Source: a virus. Taken from it: 25,148 nt of DNA. The translations under genes and the position numbers were made by a program. The stretch lies in IMG/VR virus record IMGVR_UViG_3300009636_000037, positions 1-25,148 of that record; one strand, written 5' to 3'. Positions 19,524 to 25,148 of this stretch are shown here, piece after piece (position 1 is the stretch's first letter; each line of letters begins with the position of its first letter). Below the pieces are notes generated by a model. That model was not told where the DNA came from, ran no database searches, and was given only the letters and a program-made list of their open reading frames with translations.

Positions 19524-19721
19524 ATGCCGAGCGCCGGCAAGTACATCGGCCCATGCCCCGCCCCTGCCACGGGAGAGCCAGGCTGCATTGAGCGATGCGA
19601 CGCGCCAATCTACGAAGAGCTCGACCACCAGGGCTCGGCGAAGATCTGCTGCTCGAGGAAGTGCCGCGACCGGTTGAACCGAGAGCGCCGAAGGGAGGCC
19701 CGCCATGCCGCTCAAGGGTGA
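19524..19721 (+). CDS. Mini zinc-finger-like protein 1
   Basis: The ATG follows the preceding TAG with no gap. The 65-residue protein has PGCIERCDAPIY, then KICCSRKCRDRLNRERRREA, a C-x-x-x-C...C-S-x-x-C-R-x-R pattern with a basic helix, like treble-clef zinc fingers in which the last Cys pair opens a helix. Two similar small proteins follow directly. Nucleic-acid or protein binding is likely; the target is unknown. Confidence 0.62.
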   Translation: MPSAGKYIGPCPAPATGEPGCIERCDAPIYEELDHQGSAKICCSRKCRDRLNRERRREARHAAQG

Positions 19722-19917
19722 CACGCGAGAGGCGCACGCCGGCCGCTTCTGCCTCTGCGGCTGCGGGCAGTCTCGCGCCGACGGCTCTGTGTACGCCTCC
19801 GCCTCTTGCAAAAACCGGGTGTACGACCAGCACCACACCCGGTCGATGCCCTACCAACCCACCTTCATCGACCGCTTGATCTGGGAGCTTCGACATGACC
19901 TCGACCCAAAGTTCTGA
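19705..19917 (+). CDS. Mini zinc-finger-like protein 2
   Basis: The 70-residue protein begins inside the end of the previous gene, with GGGAGG 6 bases upstream. It has GRFCLCGCGQSRADG and VYASASCKNRVYDQHH, matching a C-x-C-G-C-G ... S-x-x-C-[KR] pattern, then a Trp/aromatic end (FIDRLIWELRHDLD). It is similar in layout to the proteins on either side. Confidence 0.65.
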   Translation: MPLKGDTREAHAGRFCLCGCGQSRADGSVYASASCKNRVYDQHHTRSMPYQPTFIDRLIWELRHDLDPKF

Positions 19918-20194
19918 TCCTCTGCTCTGCAAGTGTGGCTGCGGCCTCGACGTCCCGCCCACGAAGCCAGGCGCCGGCGGGCGCCGCCTCTTCGCCAGCA
20001 TCGAGTGTTACCGCGCCTGGTGGTATCGACGCTTTCAGTGGAAGCGCGACCACCGGATCCTGACCGGCTGGCTGAAGCCGGCGAAGGTCGTCGACGAGCG
20101 AGGCTGGCCGGTCGGCTTTGCTCCAGAGGGCGGGGACGGACCGCCGATGCCGGCAGAAGAGCTCGCCGTCTACCTGGCCGCGGTGGTCGAGTGA
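19895..20194 (+). CDS. Mini zinc-finger-like protein 3 with extended tail
   Basis: The 99-residue protein overlaps the previous gene by 23 bases. It has LLCKCGCGLDVPP and RRLFASIECYRAWWYRRFQW, the same C-x-C-G-C-G ... F-A-S-x-x-C pattern as protein 2. A further part follows with RILTGWLKPAKVVDERGWPV and an acidic end. Its stop shares bases with the next GTG (GTGA). The paralogy with its neighbours is my own comparison by eye. Confidence 0.66.
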   Translation: MTSTQSSDPLLCKCGCGLDVPPTKPGAGGRRLFASIECYRAWWYRRFQWKRDHRILTGWLKPAKVVDERGWPVGFAPEGGDGPPMPAEELAVYLAAVVE

Positions 20195-20391
20195 TCGCCC
20201 CCATCGAGGTCGCTTGCAGGAACTGCCGCGACGTCTTCGCCTGCGACCGCATCCCGGACAGCGAGCTTTGCCCGAGGTGCGACAAGCTCGAACCCTGGGA
20301 GCACACCTGCACGTGCGAATGTTCCTGCTGCCAATCGGACGAACAGCCTACAGACCACGGCTGGCAATGGAAGGGCTGTGCCGGTTACTAG
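20191..20391 (+). CDS. Small protein with several CxxC pairs
   Basis: Starts at a GTG (20191) that overlaps the previous TGA. The 66-residue product has VACRNCRDVF, LCPRCDKLEP and a dense HTCTCECSCCQS. The first two pairs form a zinc-ribbon-like pattern. The Cys cluster in the second half could hold another metal. It is the last of the Cys-rich run before the HNH gene. Confidence 0.6.
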   Translation: MIAPIEVACRNCRDVFACDRIPDSELCPRCDKLEPWEHTCTCECSCCQSDEQPTDHGWQWKGCAGY

Positions 20392-20971
20392 AAAAGGCGT
20401 TTGCTTGGGCTGCGGCGGGACCTGCGACCACAGGGCTGCGCGATGTTTCAAGTGCGAAACGAAGGCTCGCGAGGCGGCCGCCATCGAGCATTTCTGGGCG
20501 AGCATGGACAAGAGCGGGCCGCCTCATCCGAAGCTCGGGACACCCTGCTGGGTTTTCACTGGACCGGTCAATAAGCGACGTGGAGGGTACGGCACGATCA
20601 AGATCGCCGGCAAGCGATGGCGAGCCCATCGTCTCGCGTGGGCTATTGGCCAAGGCCAGATCCCAGACGGCCTCGACGTCCTGCACCACTGCGACAACCC
20701 GCCCTGCTGCAACTACGAGACGCACCTCTTCACCGGAACCGACCTCGACAACTCCCGCGACGCCGCAGCCAAGGGACGCTTGAACGCCCAGAAGCATCCC
20801 GAGCGATACGCAGGCGCGCTTGCCAGGGCCCAAGCGGCGCGGCTGGCGAAGCCTCGTGTCCAGCCGATGCCGTGCTCGCGGTGCGGTCGTCTCTACAAGC
20901 CACTTCGGCGCGGGCTCTGTCACAACTGCAACGAGAAGAAGCGCTACCGAGAGCGAACCCATGGCCTGTAA
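20378..20971 (+). CDS. HNH homing-type endonuclease
   Basis: The 197-residue protein has an N-terminal zinc ribbon (CLGCGGTCDHRAARCFKC), then the HNH_3 signature: GGYGTIKIAGKRWRAHRLAW, DVLHHCDNPPCCNYETHLFT and GTDLDNSRDAAAKGR. A C-terminal CSRCGRLYKPLRRGLCHNCN is a second ribbon. This pattern (H-x-C-D-N-P-x-C-x-N-x-x-H-L-x-x-G-T-x-x-D-N) is typical of phage homing enzymes, though some are packaging factors. The GTG start (AAGG upstream) overlaps the end of the previous gene. It sits among small early genes, as mobile HNH genes often do. Confidence 0.88.
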   Translation: MPVTRKGVCLGCGGTCDHRAARCFKCETKAREAAAIEHFWASMDKSGPPHPKLGTPCWVFTGPVNKRRGGYGTIKIAGKRWRAHRLAWAIGQGQIPDGLDVLHHCDNPPCCNYETHLFTGTDLDNSRDAAAKGRLNAQKHPERYAGALARAQAARLAKPRVQPMPCSRCGRLYKPLRRGLCHNCNEKKRYRERTHGL

Positions 20972-21206
20972 AAAACCGCTTGCCAACAGTCAGGCATCGG
21001 TGGTAGGAGAGAAGAAGCTCCAGTTGGGCCGGAGCACCGAACCTTCGGAGGCATCGACTTACAGAGCACTGGACGGTTGCGCGGGGGTGTCCCTCCTTGC
21101 CCCTGTACGACAGGACCGCCCAACCAGGACGCCGGCTCTCCTGGCCCAGTGGAAACCGGTGAAGCTTTCGCAGCTGCGCGAGGATGGGCCCCGCGCGAAC
21201 CCGTAG
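20961..21206 (+). CDS. Hypothetical protein before the Bet gene
   Basis: An ATG at 20961, inside the end of the HNH gene, opens an 81-residue frame (MACKKPLANSQASVVGEKKL, later LLAPVRQDRPTRTPALLAQW). Codon bias is weaker than in its neighbours and no strong Shine-Dalgarno is seen. The second half looks more like a gene than the first. It might be a decayed or spurious frame. Confidence 0.42.
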   Translation: MACKKPLANSQASVVGEKKLQLGRSTEPSEASTYRALDGCAGVSLLAPVRQDRPTRTPALLAQWKPVKLSQLREDGPRANP

Positions 21207-21215
21207 GAGGAGCAG

Positions 21216-22229
21216 ATGGCACGGAAGACAGCAACCAGGCCAGAGGTGCGCGTCGACAACCCGCTGCGCGAGGCCGCCCCGCTCGCGGTGCTGGAGCGCC
21301 CGAAGCACGAGCCGCTAGAATTCACGACCGAGCAGCGCAAGATGATGCGCGAGATGTTCGCCGAGGGGGCGAGTGATTCCGAGTTCGCCGTGCTGCTCGA
21401 GATCGCCAGGCTGAAGCGCCTGAACCCGATCACAGGGCAGTGCCACTTCGTCAGCCGCAACCAGTACCTAGGCGAAGACGGGAACGGCCGCCCCCGCTAC
21501 GGGAAGAAGTGGGCGGTGCAGACGTCGATCGACGGCTTCCGCTCGAAGGCCGAGGAACACCCGGCCTACGACGGGCAGAGCCCGAAGGAATACCTCTTCA
21601 GCGACGGGACGAACAACGGCAGCGGCGGCGGCCAGCTCGTCTCGTGCACGGTCCGCGTCTACCGCAAGGATCGCGCCTACCCGTTCGAGGCGACCTGCTT
21701 CCTGAATGAGTACCAGCAGGTGAAGAAGGATGGCTTCCCCACGAAGATGTGGGAGAAGCGAATGCTCATGCTCGGCAAGTGCACCGAGGCCGCCGGCCTC
21801 CGCGGCGCCTTCCCGGATGAGCTCGGCGGGCTGCACACCGACGACGAGATCCCCGACGAGGTCGAGATCAACCCGATGCCGCCGAAGCAGGAGAAGAAGC
21901 CGGCGGCGCCTCCGGAGGATGCCCAGATTGTCTCGCCTGCAGCGACGACGCCCAGCGAGCCCGACCCGAAGAAGGCAACCCCGGAAGAGCGCCTGGAGCA
22001 CATCCGAGAAACGATCAAGGTCGCCACCGACCCGGCCGAGCTGCGGCTCTGCTGGACCGACGCGAAGACCGCCCTCCCGCCCGAGATGTTCGAGCAGGTG
22101 AAGCAGATGTGCTTCGCGCGCAATGCGGAGCTGGACATGATCGCAGCGAAGGGCCCGCTCGCGAAGCCGCGCGAGCCCACCGTCACTCTTGACCCGGCGG
22201 CGACCCGCGCGCCCGGAGAGGAAGGCTGA
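21216..22229 (+). CDS. bet: Phage recombination protein Bet (RecT/Red-beta superfamily)
   Basis: The 337-residue protein has the Bet core: FTTEQRKMMREMFAEGASDS, then EFAVLLEIARLKRLNPITGQ, CHFVSRNQ, WAVQTSIDGFRSKAEEHPAY, YPFEATCFLNEYQQ and KMWEKRMLMLGKCTEAAGLR. This order (Q-x-x-I-I-x-x-x-x-A, N-P-x-x-x-Q, T-x-x-D-G-x-R, W-x-x-x-P-x-x-M-L-x-K-x-x-x-x-x-x-L-R) is diagnostic. It anneals single strands during phage recombination. The C-terminal third is a P/E-rich linker with a helical end. AGGAGGAG stands a few bases upstream. It is followed at 4 bases by an SMC-like ATPase. Confidence 0.9.
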   Translation: MARKTATRPEVRVDNPLREAAPLAVLERPKHEPLEFTTEQRKMMREMFAEGASDSEFAVLLEIARLKRLNPITGQCHFVSRNQYLGEDGNGRPRYGKKWAVQTSIDGFRSKAEEHPAYDGQSPKEYLFSDGTNNGSGGGQLVSCTVRVYRKDRAYPFEATCFLNEYQQVKKDGFPTKMWEKRMLMLGKCTEAAGLRGAFPDELGGLHTDDEIPDEVEINPMPPKQEKKPAAPPEDAQIVSPAATTPSEPDPKKATPEERLEHIRETIKVATDPAELRLCWTDAKTALPPEMFEQVKQMCFARNAELDMIAAKGPLAKPREPTVTLDPAATRAPGEEG

Positions 22230-22232
22230 GCC

Positions 22233-23546
22233 ATGGCGAAGAAACCGGTCACGATCGTGAAGCACGAGGGCAAGAACTTCTGTCGGATGGTCGAGTGGAT
22301 CATCGAGCCCAAGGGGGTGACGGTCTCCCTCGTGGGCCTGAACATGGCGGGCAAGACGTCGACGATGGACGCGATCACCGCAGCCATCGCCGGCGAGCGC
22401 TTCTGCCCGGCGGACCCCATCCGGCACGGCGAGAAGCACGCGCTGGTCCGCGAGACGCTGTCGAACGGCCTGACGGTCGAGCGCACCTGGCAGAAGTACG
22501 ACGACGGGCGCGTGGTCTCGAAGCTCGAGGTCCGCGGCGCGAAGGGCGAGGTGGTCCAGAAGCCGCAGTCGGTGCTCGACGCGCTGTACGCGAAGAGCGG
22601 CGCGCTCGACCCCTTCGCCTTCATCCGGGCCGAGCCGAAGGTGCAGGTCGAGACCCTGATCCGTCTCGCCGACGTGAAGTTCGACTTCGGCAAGGCCGCG
22701 ACCGCCCGCAAGGAAGCCTACGACCTACGCACCGAGGCGAAGCGCGAGCTGGCGAAGGTCAAGGCCCTGGTCGACGCCGCGCACATCGAGCCGGCCGGTA
22801 CGCCCATCGACGTCGACGCCCTACTGAAGCAGCAGGAAGAGATCGCCGGCGCCCAGCGCGAGCGCGGCCGCATCCTTGCCGCGGCAGACCTGGCGAAGCG
22901 GAAGCGAAACGACCGGGAAGACAAGGTCAACGAGGCCCGCAAGGCAGTGGCCGAAGCGGAAGCCGCGCTACGCGAGCAGCTGCGCTATCTGGGCGAGTGC
23001 GTCGAGGAAGAGAAGAAGGCGAACTTCGAGGTCTCGATGTTGGAGCCAGAGAAGCCGGCCGCCAGCTTGCGCGACGAGATCGCCAAGGCGCAGACGCACA
23101 ACGAAGCTGTGAAGGCGCGCCAGCGGGAGCTCGACGGCCACGCGAAGAATCAGCAGCTGCAACTCGACCTCGAGGCCGACGTGAAGAAGCACGACACGAC
23201 GATCGAGATCCTCGACCACGAGCGGGAGATCGCGCTGGCGCAGGCCAAGTACCCCCTGGCCGGCCTCGGCTTCCTGCCCAGCGGCGAGGGCGTGATGTTC
23301 AACGGCGTGCCAATCGCGCAAGCCAGCGGCCGGGAGAAGTGGACGATCAGCGTGGCCCTCGCGCGCGCGGCGAACCCCGACTTCGGCGTGATGCTGGTCC
23401 GAGATGCCGCGCTCATCGACCGGGCTGGCCTGGCCTACCTGAAAGAGCTGGCCGTCGAGTACGGGCTGCAGATCTGGCTGGAGAAGATCGTCAGCGACGG
23501 TGGCGCCGACGTGGTCACCATCCAAGACGGTGCGGTCGCCGGCTGA
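22233..23546 (+). CDS. SMC/Rad50-like ATP-binding protein, recombination partner
   Basis: The 437-residue protein has a Walker A SLVGLNMAGKTSTMDAI (G35-T42; the usual G-A-G is M-A-G), then a long charged coiled-coil region (about residues 160-340) and a C-terminal ATPase half with ASGREKWTISVALA (signature-like) and FGVMLVRDAALIDRAGL (Walker B-like, Asp without the usual following Glu), then LQIWLEKI. Phage ATPases of this type sit next to Bet or RecT genes. The coiled coil and split ATPase recall SbcC/Rad50, but there is no visible nuclease gene of SbcD type. It may assist recombination; function is inferred from neighbours. Confidence 0.8.
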   Translation: MAKKPVTIVKHEGKNFCRMVEWIIEPKGVTVSLVGLNMAGKTSTMDAITAAIAGERFCPADPIRHGEKHALVRETLSNGLTVERTWQKYDDGRVVSKLEVRGAKGEVVQKPQSVLDALYAKSGALDPFAFIRAEPKVQVETLIRLADVKFDFGKAATARKEAYDLRTEAKRELAKVKALVDAAHIEPAGTPIDVDALLKQQEEIAGAQRERGRILAAADLAKRKRNDREDKVNEARKAVAEAEAALREQLRYLGECVEEEKKANFEVSMLEPEKPAASLRDEIAKAQTHNEAVKARQRELDGHAKNQQLQLDLEADVKKHDTTIEILDHEREIALAQAKYPLAGLGFLPSGEGVMFNGVPIAQASGREKWTISVALARAANPDFGVMLVRDAALIDRAGLAYLKELAVEYGLQIWLEKIVSDGGADVVTIQDGAVAG

Positions 23547-24037
23547 TGCCCGCGATTCACAGAAAGCGGCTCCGGTTCATTGATTCGCTGTTTGCGATGC
23601 TGCAAACCGGCGTCACTCCGTCGGAGAGAGACGTGGGCGATGCTCGCAAGGAGATCCGGCTGGCCTTGAAGTCCGGCGCCGAGGTCCGCCGGATGCACCG
23701 CGAGCGGCAGGAGAAGAAGCAGGAGGCCCACCAACAGAGCAGTGCGCAGATCCGAGCCTCGGTCATGGCGCGCGCCGTCGGCTGCTGCGAGGTCCCATCC
23801 TGCGGCGCCCCATTCTCCGCCGTCGACCCCGCCGAGTGGGATCACCTACTCGGCGGGAGCGGCCAGCGCCGCGAGCGCCAATCGCTCGAGACCACCTGGG
23901 CCATCCACGCGAGCTGCCACCGAGACCGCACCGAGAACAGACCGAGCTCGACCTGGTGGTGGAAGCAGGTCAAGAAACACGCTGAGCGCTTTGGCTACTC
24001 TGCGATGGTCGCCGAGGCCGAACGGAGGTTGCCTTGA
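23546..24037 (+). CDS. HNH-type nuclease-like protein
   Basis: The 163-residue protein starts at an ATG overlapping the previous stop (TGATG). After a basic helical N-terminus (MPAIHRKRLRFIDSLFAMLQ) it has CEVPSCGAPFSAVDPAEWDH and a later AIHASCHRDRTENRPSSTWW. The C-x-x-x-x-C, W-D-H, C-H and N pattern fits an HNH nuclease with a structural zinc. It follows the recombinase and the ATPase and might supply the nuclease of this recombination set. This is inference; it could also be a mobile homing enzyme. Confidence 0.76.
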   Translation: MPAIHRKRLRFIDSLFAMLQTGVTPSERDVGDARKEIRLALKSGAEVRRMHRERQEKKQEAHQQSSAQIRASVMARAVGCCEVPSCGAPFSAVDPAEWDHLLGGSGQRRERQSLETTWAIHASCHRDRTENRPSSTWWWKQVKKHAERFGYSAMVAEAERRLP

Positions 24038-24135
24038 AGCTCGCCATGTACTTCTGCCGATGGACGCGGATCCACTCCCTCTCGACGACCGGGATCTGCC
24101 CGGTGTGCGGCAGGGGCCCGCGAAAGGTGGCGTAG
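24034..24135 (+). CDS. 33-residue zinc-ribbon micro-gene
   Basis: A TTG at 24034 with GGAGG 5 bases upstream overlaps the previous TGA (TTGA) and opens a 33-codon frame: MKLAMYFCRWTRIHSLSTTG, then ICPVCGRGPRKVA. C-P-V-C-G suggests a half zinc ribbon. The TAG is directly followed by the ATG of the methyltransferase gene. The ribosome site and tight packing support it; an ATG 4 codons later is an alternative. Confidence 0.6.
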   Translation: MKLAMYFCRWTRIHSLSTTGICPVCGRGPRKVA

Positions 24136-24774
24136 ATGGCTGGGCACATCGCAAGCGCAGGGTCGGTCGAATGGAACACGCCGAAGGCCATCGTCGACGC
24201 GGTGGTCGAGGCCTTCGGCACCATCGACCTCGACCCCTGCTCGAACGGGACGTCGATCGTGCACGCGAAGGAAGAGTACCTGCTGCCCGACGACGACGGG
24301 CTGGTGCTCCCCTGGCGCGGGCACACCTACGTGAATCCCCCCTTCGGCGGGTACTGGCAGCACAAGACGTCGGGCGTGTGCAAGACGCAGAAGGAGCTCG
24401 AGGCCGAGTGCGGGCCCGCGGTCGACCACGAGAAGGACCCGGTGAAGCGCCGCATCCTGCTGCGCATCGATCTGGCCAAGATCCTGCCGGCCTACTCGAA
24501 GCACTCGATCGCCGACTGGGTGGACAAGGCGGCGGCCGCGCGCCAGGCCCAGGTCGCCGAGGTGATCATGCTCAGCCCTGCGACGGTCGACACGAAGTCG
24601 TGGCAGCGGGTGATCTTCCAGACCGCAGACGCGCTCTGCTTCGTCCGCGGGCGGGTGCGCTTCCTCGGCGCGCCGGCGTCAGCTCCGATGCCCGTTGCCC
24701 TCATTTATTGGGGTCTCGACCCCCGCCGGTTCGTCCAGGCGATGAAGCCCATCGGGCACGGGATCCGACAGTGA
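24136..24774 (+). CDS. DNA N6-adenine methyltransferase, phage Dam family
   Basis: The 212-residue protein has the phage Dam-type pattern: SVEWNTPKAIVDAVVEAFG, TIDLDPCSN (31-37 region), YVNPPFGG (67-72; the NPPF motif IV), and a C-terminal APMPVALIYWG. This family (DNA N-6-adenine-methyltransferase, PF05869) is common in phages and protects DNA from host restriction or marks it. The stretch between NPPFG and LSPATVDTKSW holds a basic-acidic insert (about residues 75-120) that is longer than in small members. The ATG follows the upstream TAG with no gap. Confidence 0.9.
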   Translation: MAGHIASAGSVEWNTPKAIVDAVVEAFGTIDLDPCSNGTSIVHAKEEYLLPDDDGLVLPWRGHTYVNPPFGGYWQHKTSGVCKTQKELEAECGPAVDHEKDPVKRRILLRIDLAKILPAYSKHSIADWVDKAAAARQAQVAEVIMLSPATVDTKSWQRVIFQTADALCFVRGRVRFLGAPASAPMPVALIYWGLDPRRFVQAMKPIGHGIRQ

Positions 24775-25148
24775 CAGCCGAAGAGTACGTGCGAGACGCG
24801 ATGGCGCTGGACCCGGAGAGCCAGGAGGGCAACTGGACGGCCGGGCACCTGCACACGTTCGCCGCCGCCGCGCAGTCCGCGCTCAAGGCCGAGCTTGCCG
24901 AGGCGAGCAAGATCATCGACGGGCTCGTGAAGGCCAATACTAAGGCCCGCGCCGCGCAGGCTCAGGCCGAGGGGGCGGCGACAAAAGCGGTCGATGCGAT
25001 CTGGGACTGCGCCGAGAAGTTCTGGGAGGACGCGCGGCAGGCCAACGCGGAGGGTGACGCAGAGGAGGAGCGGCGCGCGATGGCGGTCCACAACTACCTC
25101 GCGGCCAGATGGTGGAACTTGTCTCGCACCGTTCCGCCCTCGCCTCGC
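24771..25148 (+). CDS. Hypothetical helical protein (truncated by window edge)
   Basis: A GTG at 24771 overlaps the methyltransferase stop (GTGA) and opens a frame still running at the window end, giving 126 residues. It starts MTAEEYVRDAMALDPESQEG, has NWTAGHLHTFAAAAQSALKA and an Ala/Glu-rich helix, then IWDCAEKFWEDARQA. No motif is recognised. Codon use is typical for the window. Confidence 0.65.
   Translation, partial: MTAEEYVRDAMALDPESQEGNWTAGHLHTFAAAAQSALKAELAEASKIIDGLVKANTKARAAQAQAEGAATKAVDAIWDCAEKFWEDARQANAEGDAEEERRAMAVHNYLAARWWNLSRTVPPSPR

Noticed and set aside
22295-23545. A frame overlapping the SMC-like ATPase gene in another phase, continuous with the HNH gene
   Set aside because: The ATPase frame has Walker motifs. 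Only the part after 23546 in the other phase is a real gene, with its own overlapping ATG.
1-25148. CRISPR arrays, tRNA or rRNA genes, insertion sequences
   Set aside because: No regularly spaced repeat-spacer pattern, no cloverleaf with a CCA or T-loop pattern, no rRNA core and no transposase or terminal inverted repeats were seen by eye.

Overview
This window is part of the genome of a tailed, contractile-type (Mu/P2-like) phage or prophage from a high-GC bacterium. GC content is high and coding third positions are mostly G/C. A Ser/Gly-rich, Cys-rich lipoprotein resembles secreted proteins common in myxobacteria, so a Myxococcota-type host is possible, but this is weak inference. No rRNA, tRNA, CRISPR, transposase, integrase or host housekeeping gene is visible.

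Layout. (1) About 1-8682, minus strand: a Mu-like head and neck module. Transcribed right to left it holds the portal (DUF935), a small conserved protein, a Mu F-like head protein, the C-terminal half of a cytosine methyltransferase, a protease fused to a scaffold with a nested internal start, a decoration protein, the gpT-like major capsid, a small Ala-tailed protein, a DUF1320 connector, a gpG/gpS-like virion morphogenesis protein, a tail-completion-like protein and the first codons of a probable tail sheath. (2) 8747-10410, plus strand: an island of four genes ending in a HAD-kinase fusion like a polynucleotide kinase/phosphatase. (3) 10394-14001, minus strand: a coiled-coil protein, a ribbon-helix-helix-like protein, large and small terminase, a 33-residue micro-gene and a hypothetical protein. 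(4) 14041-17889, minus strand: a spanin-like pair in which a membrane protein is encoded inside a lipoprotein gene, a gene that appears to need a -1 frameshift, a zinc-ribbon membrane protein, an endonuclease VII-like HNH protein, coiled-coil proteins, a DnaC-like helicase loader and a replication initiator containing iteron-like repeats. (5) 17890-18497: a control region with an intrinsic terminator, a small HTH regulator, divergent promoters and operator-like repeats. (6) 18498-25148, plus strand: a run of small Cys-rich (zinc-finger-like) proteins, an HNH endonuclease, a Bet recombinase, an SMC/Rad50-like ATPase, a second HNH protein, a micro-gene, an adenine methyltransferase and a truncated gene at the window edge.

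How it works together (inference). Two divergent transcripts leave the control region near 18.4 kb. The plus one carries early and recombination genes. The minus one passes a terminator and then carries replication, lysis-like, packaging and structural genes. The head is Mu-like, but the replication module is lambda-like in logic (initiator with internal iterons plus helicase loader) and the recombination module uses Bet, so this is not a transposing Mu. Many genes are joined by GTGA or ATGA stop/start overlaps, which suggests translational coupling.
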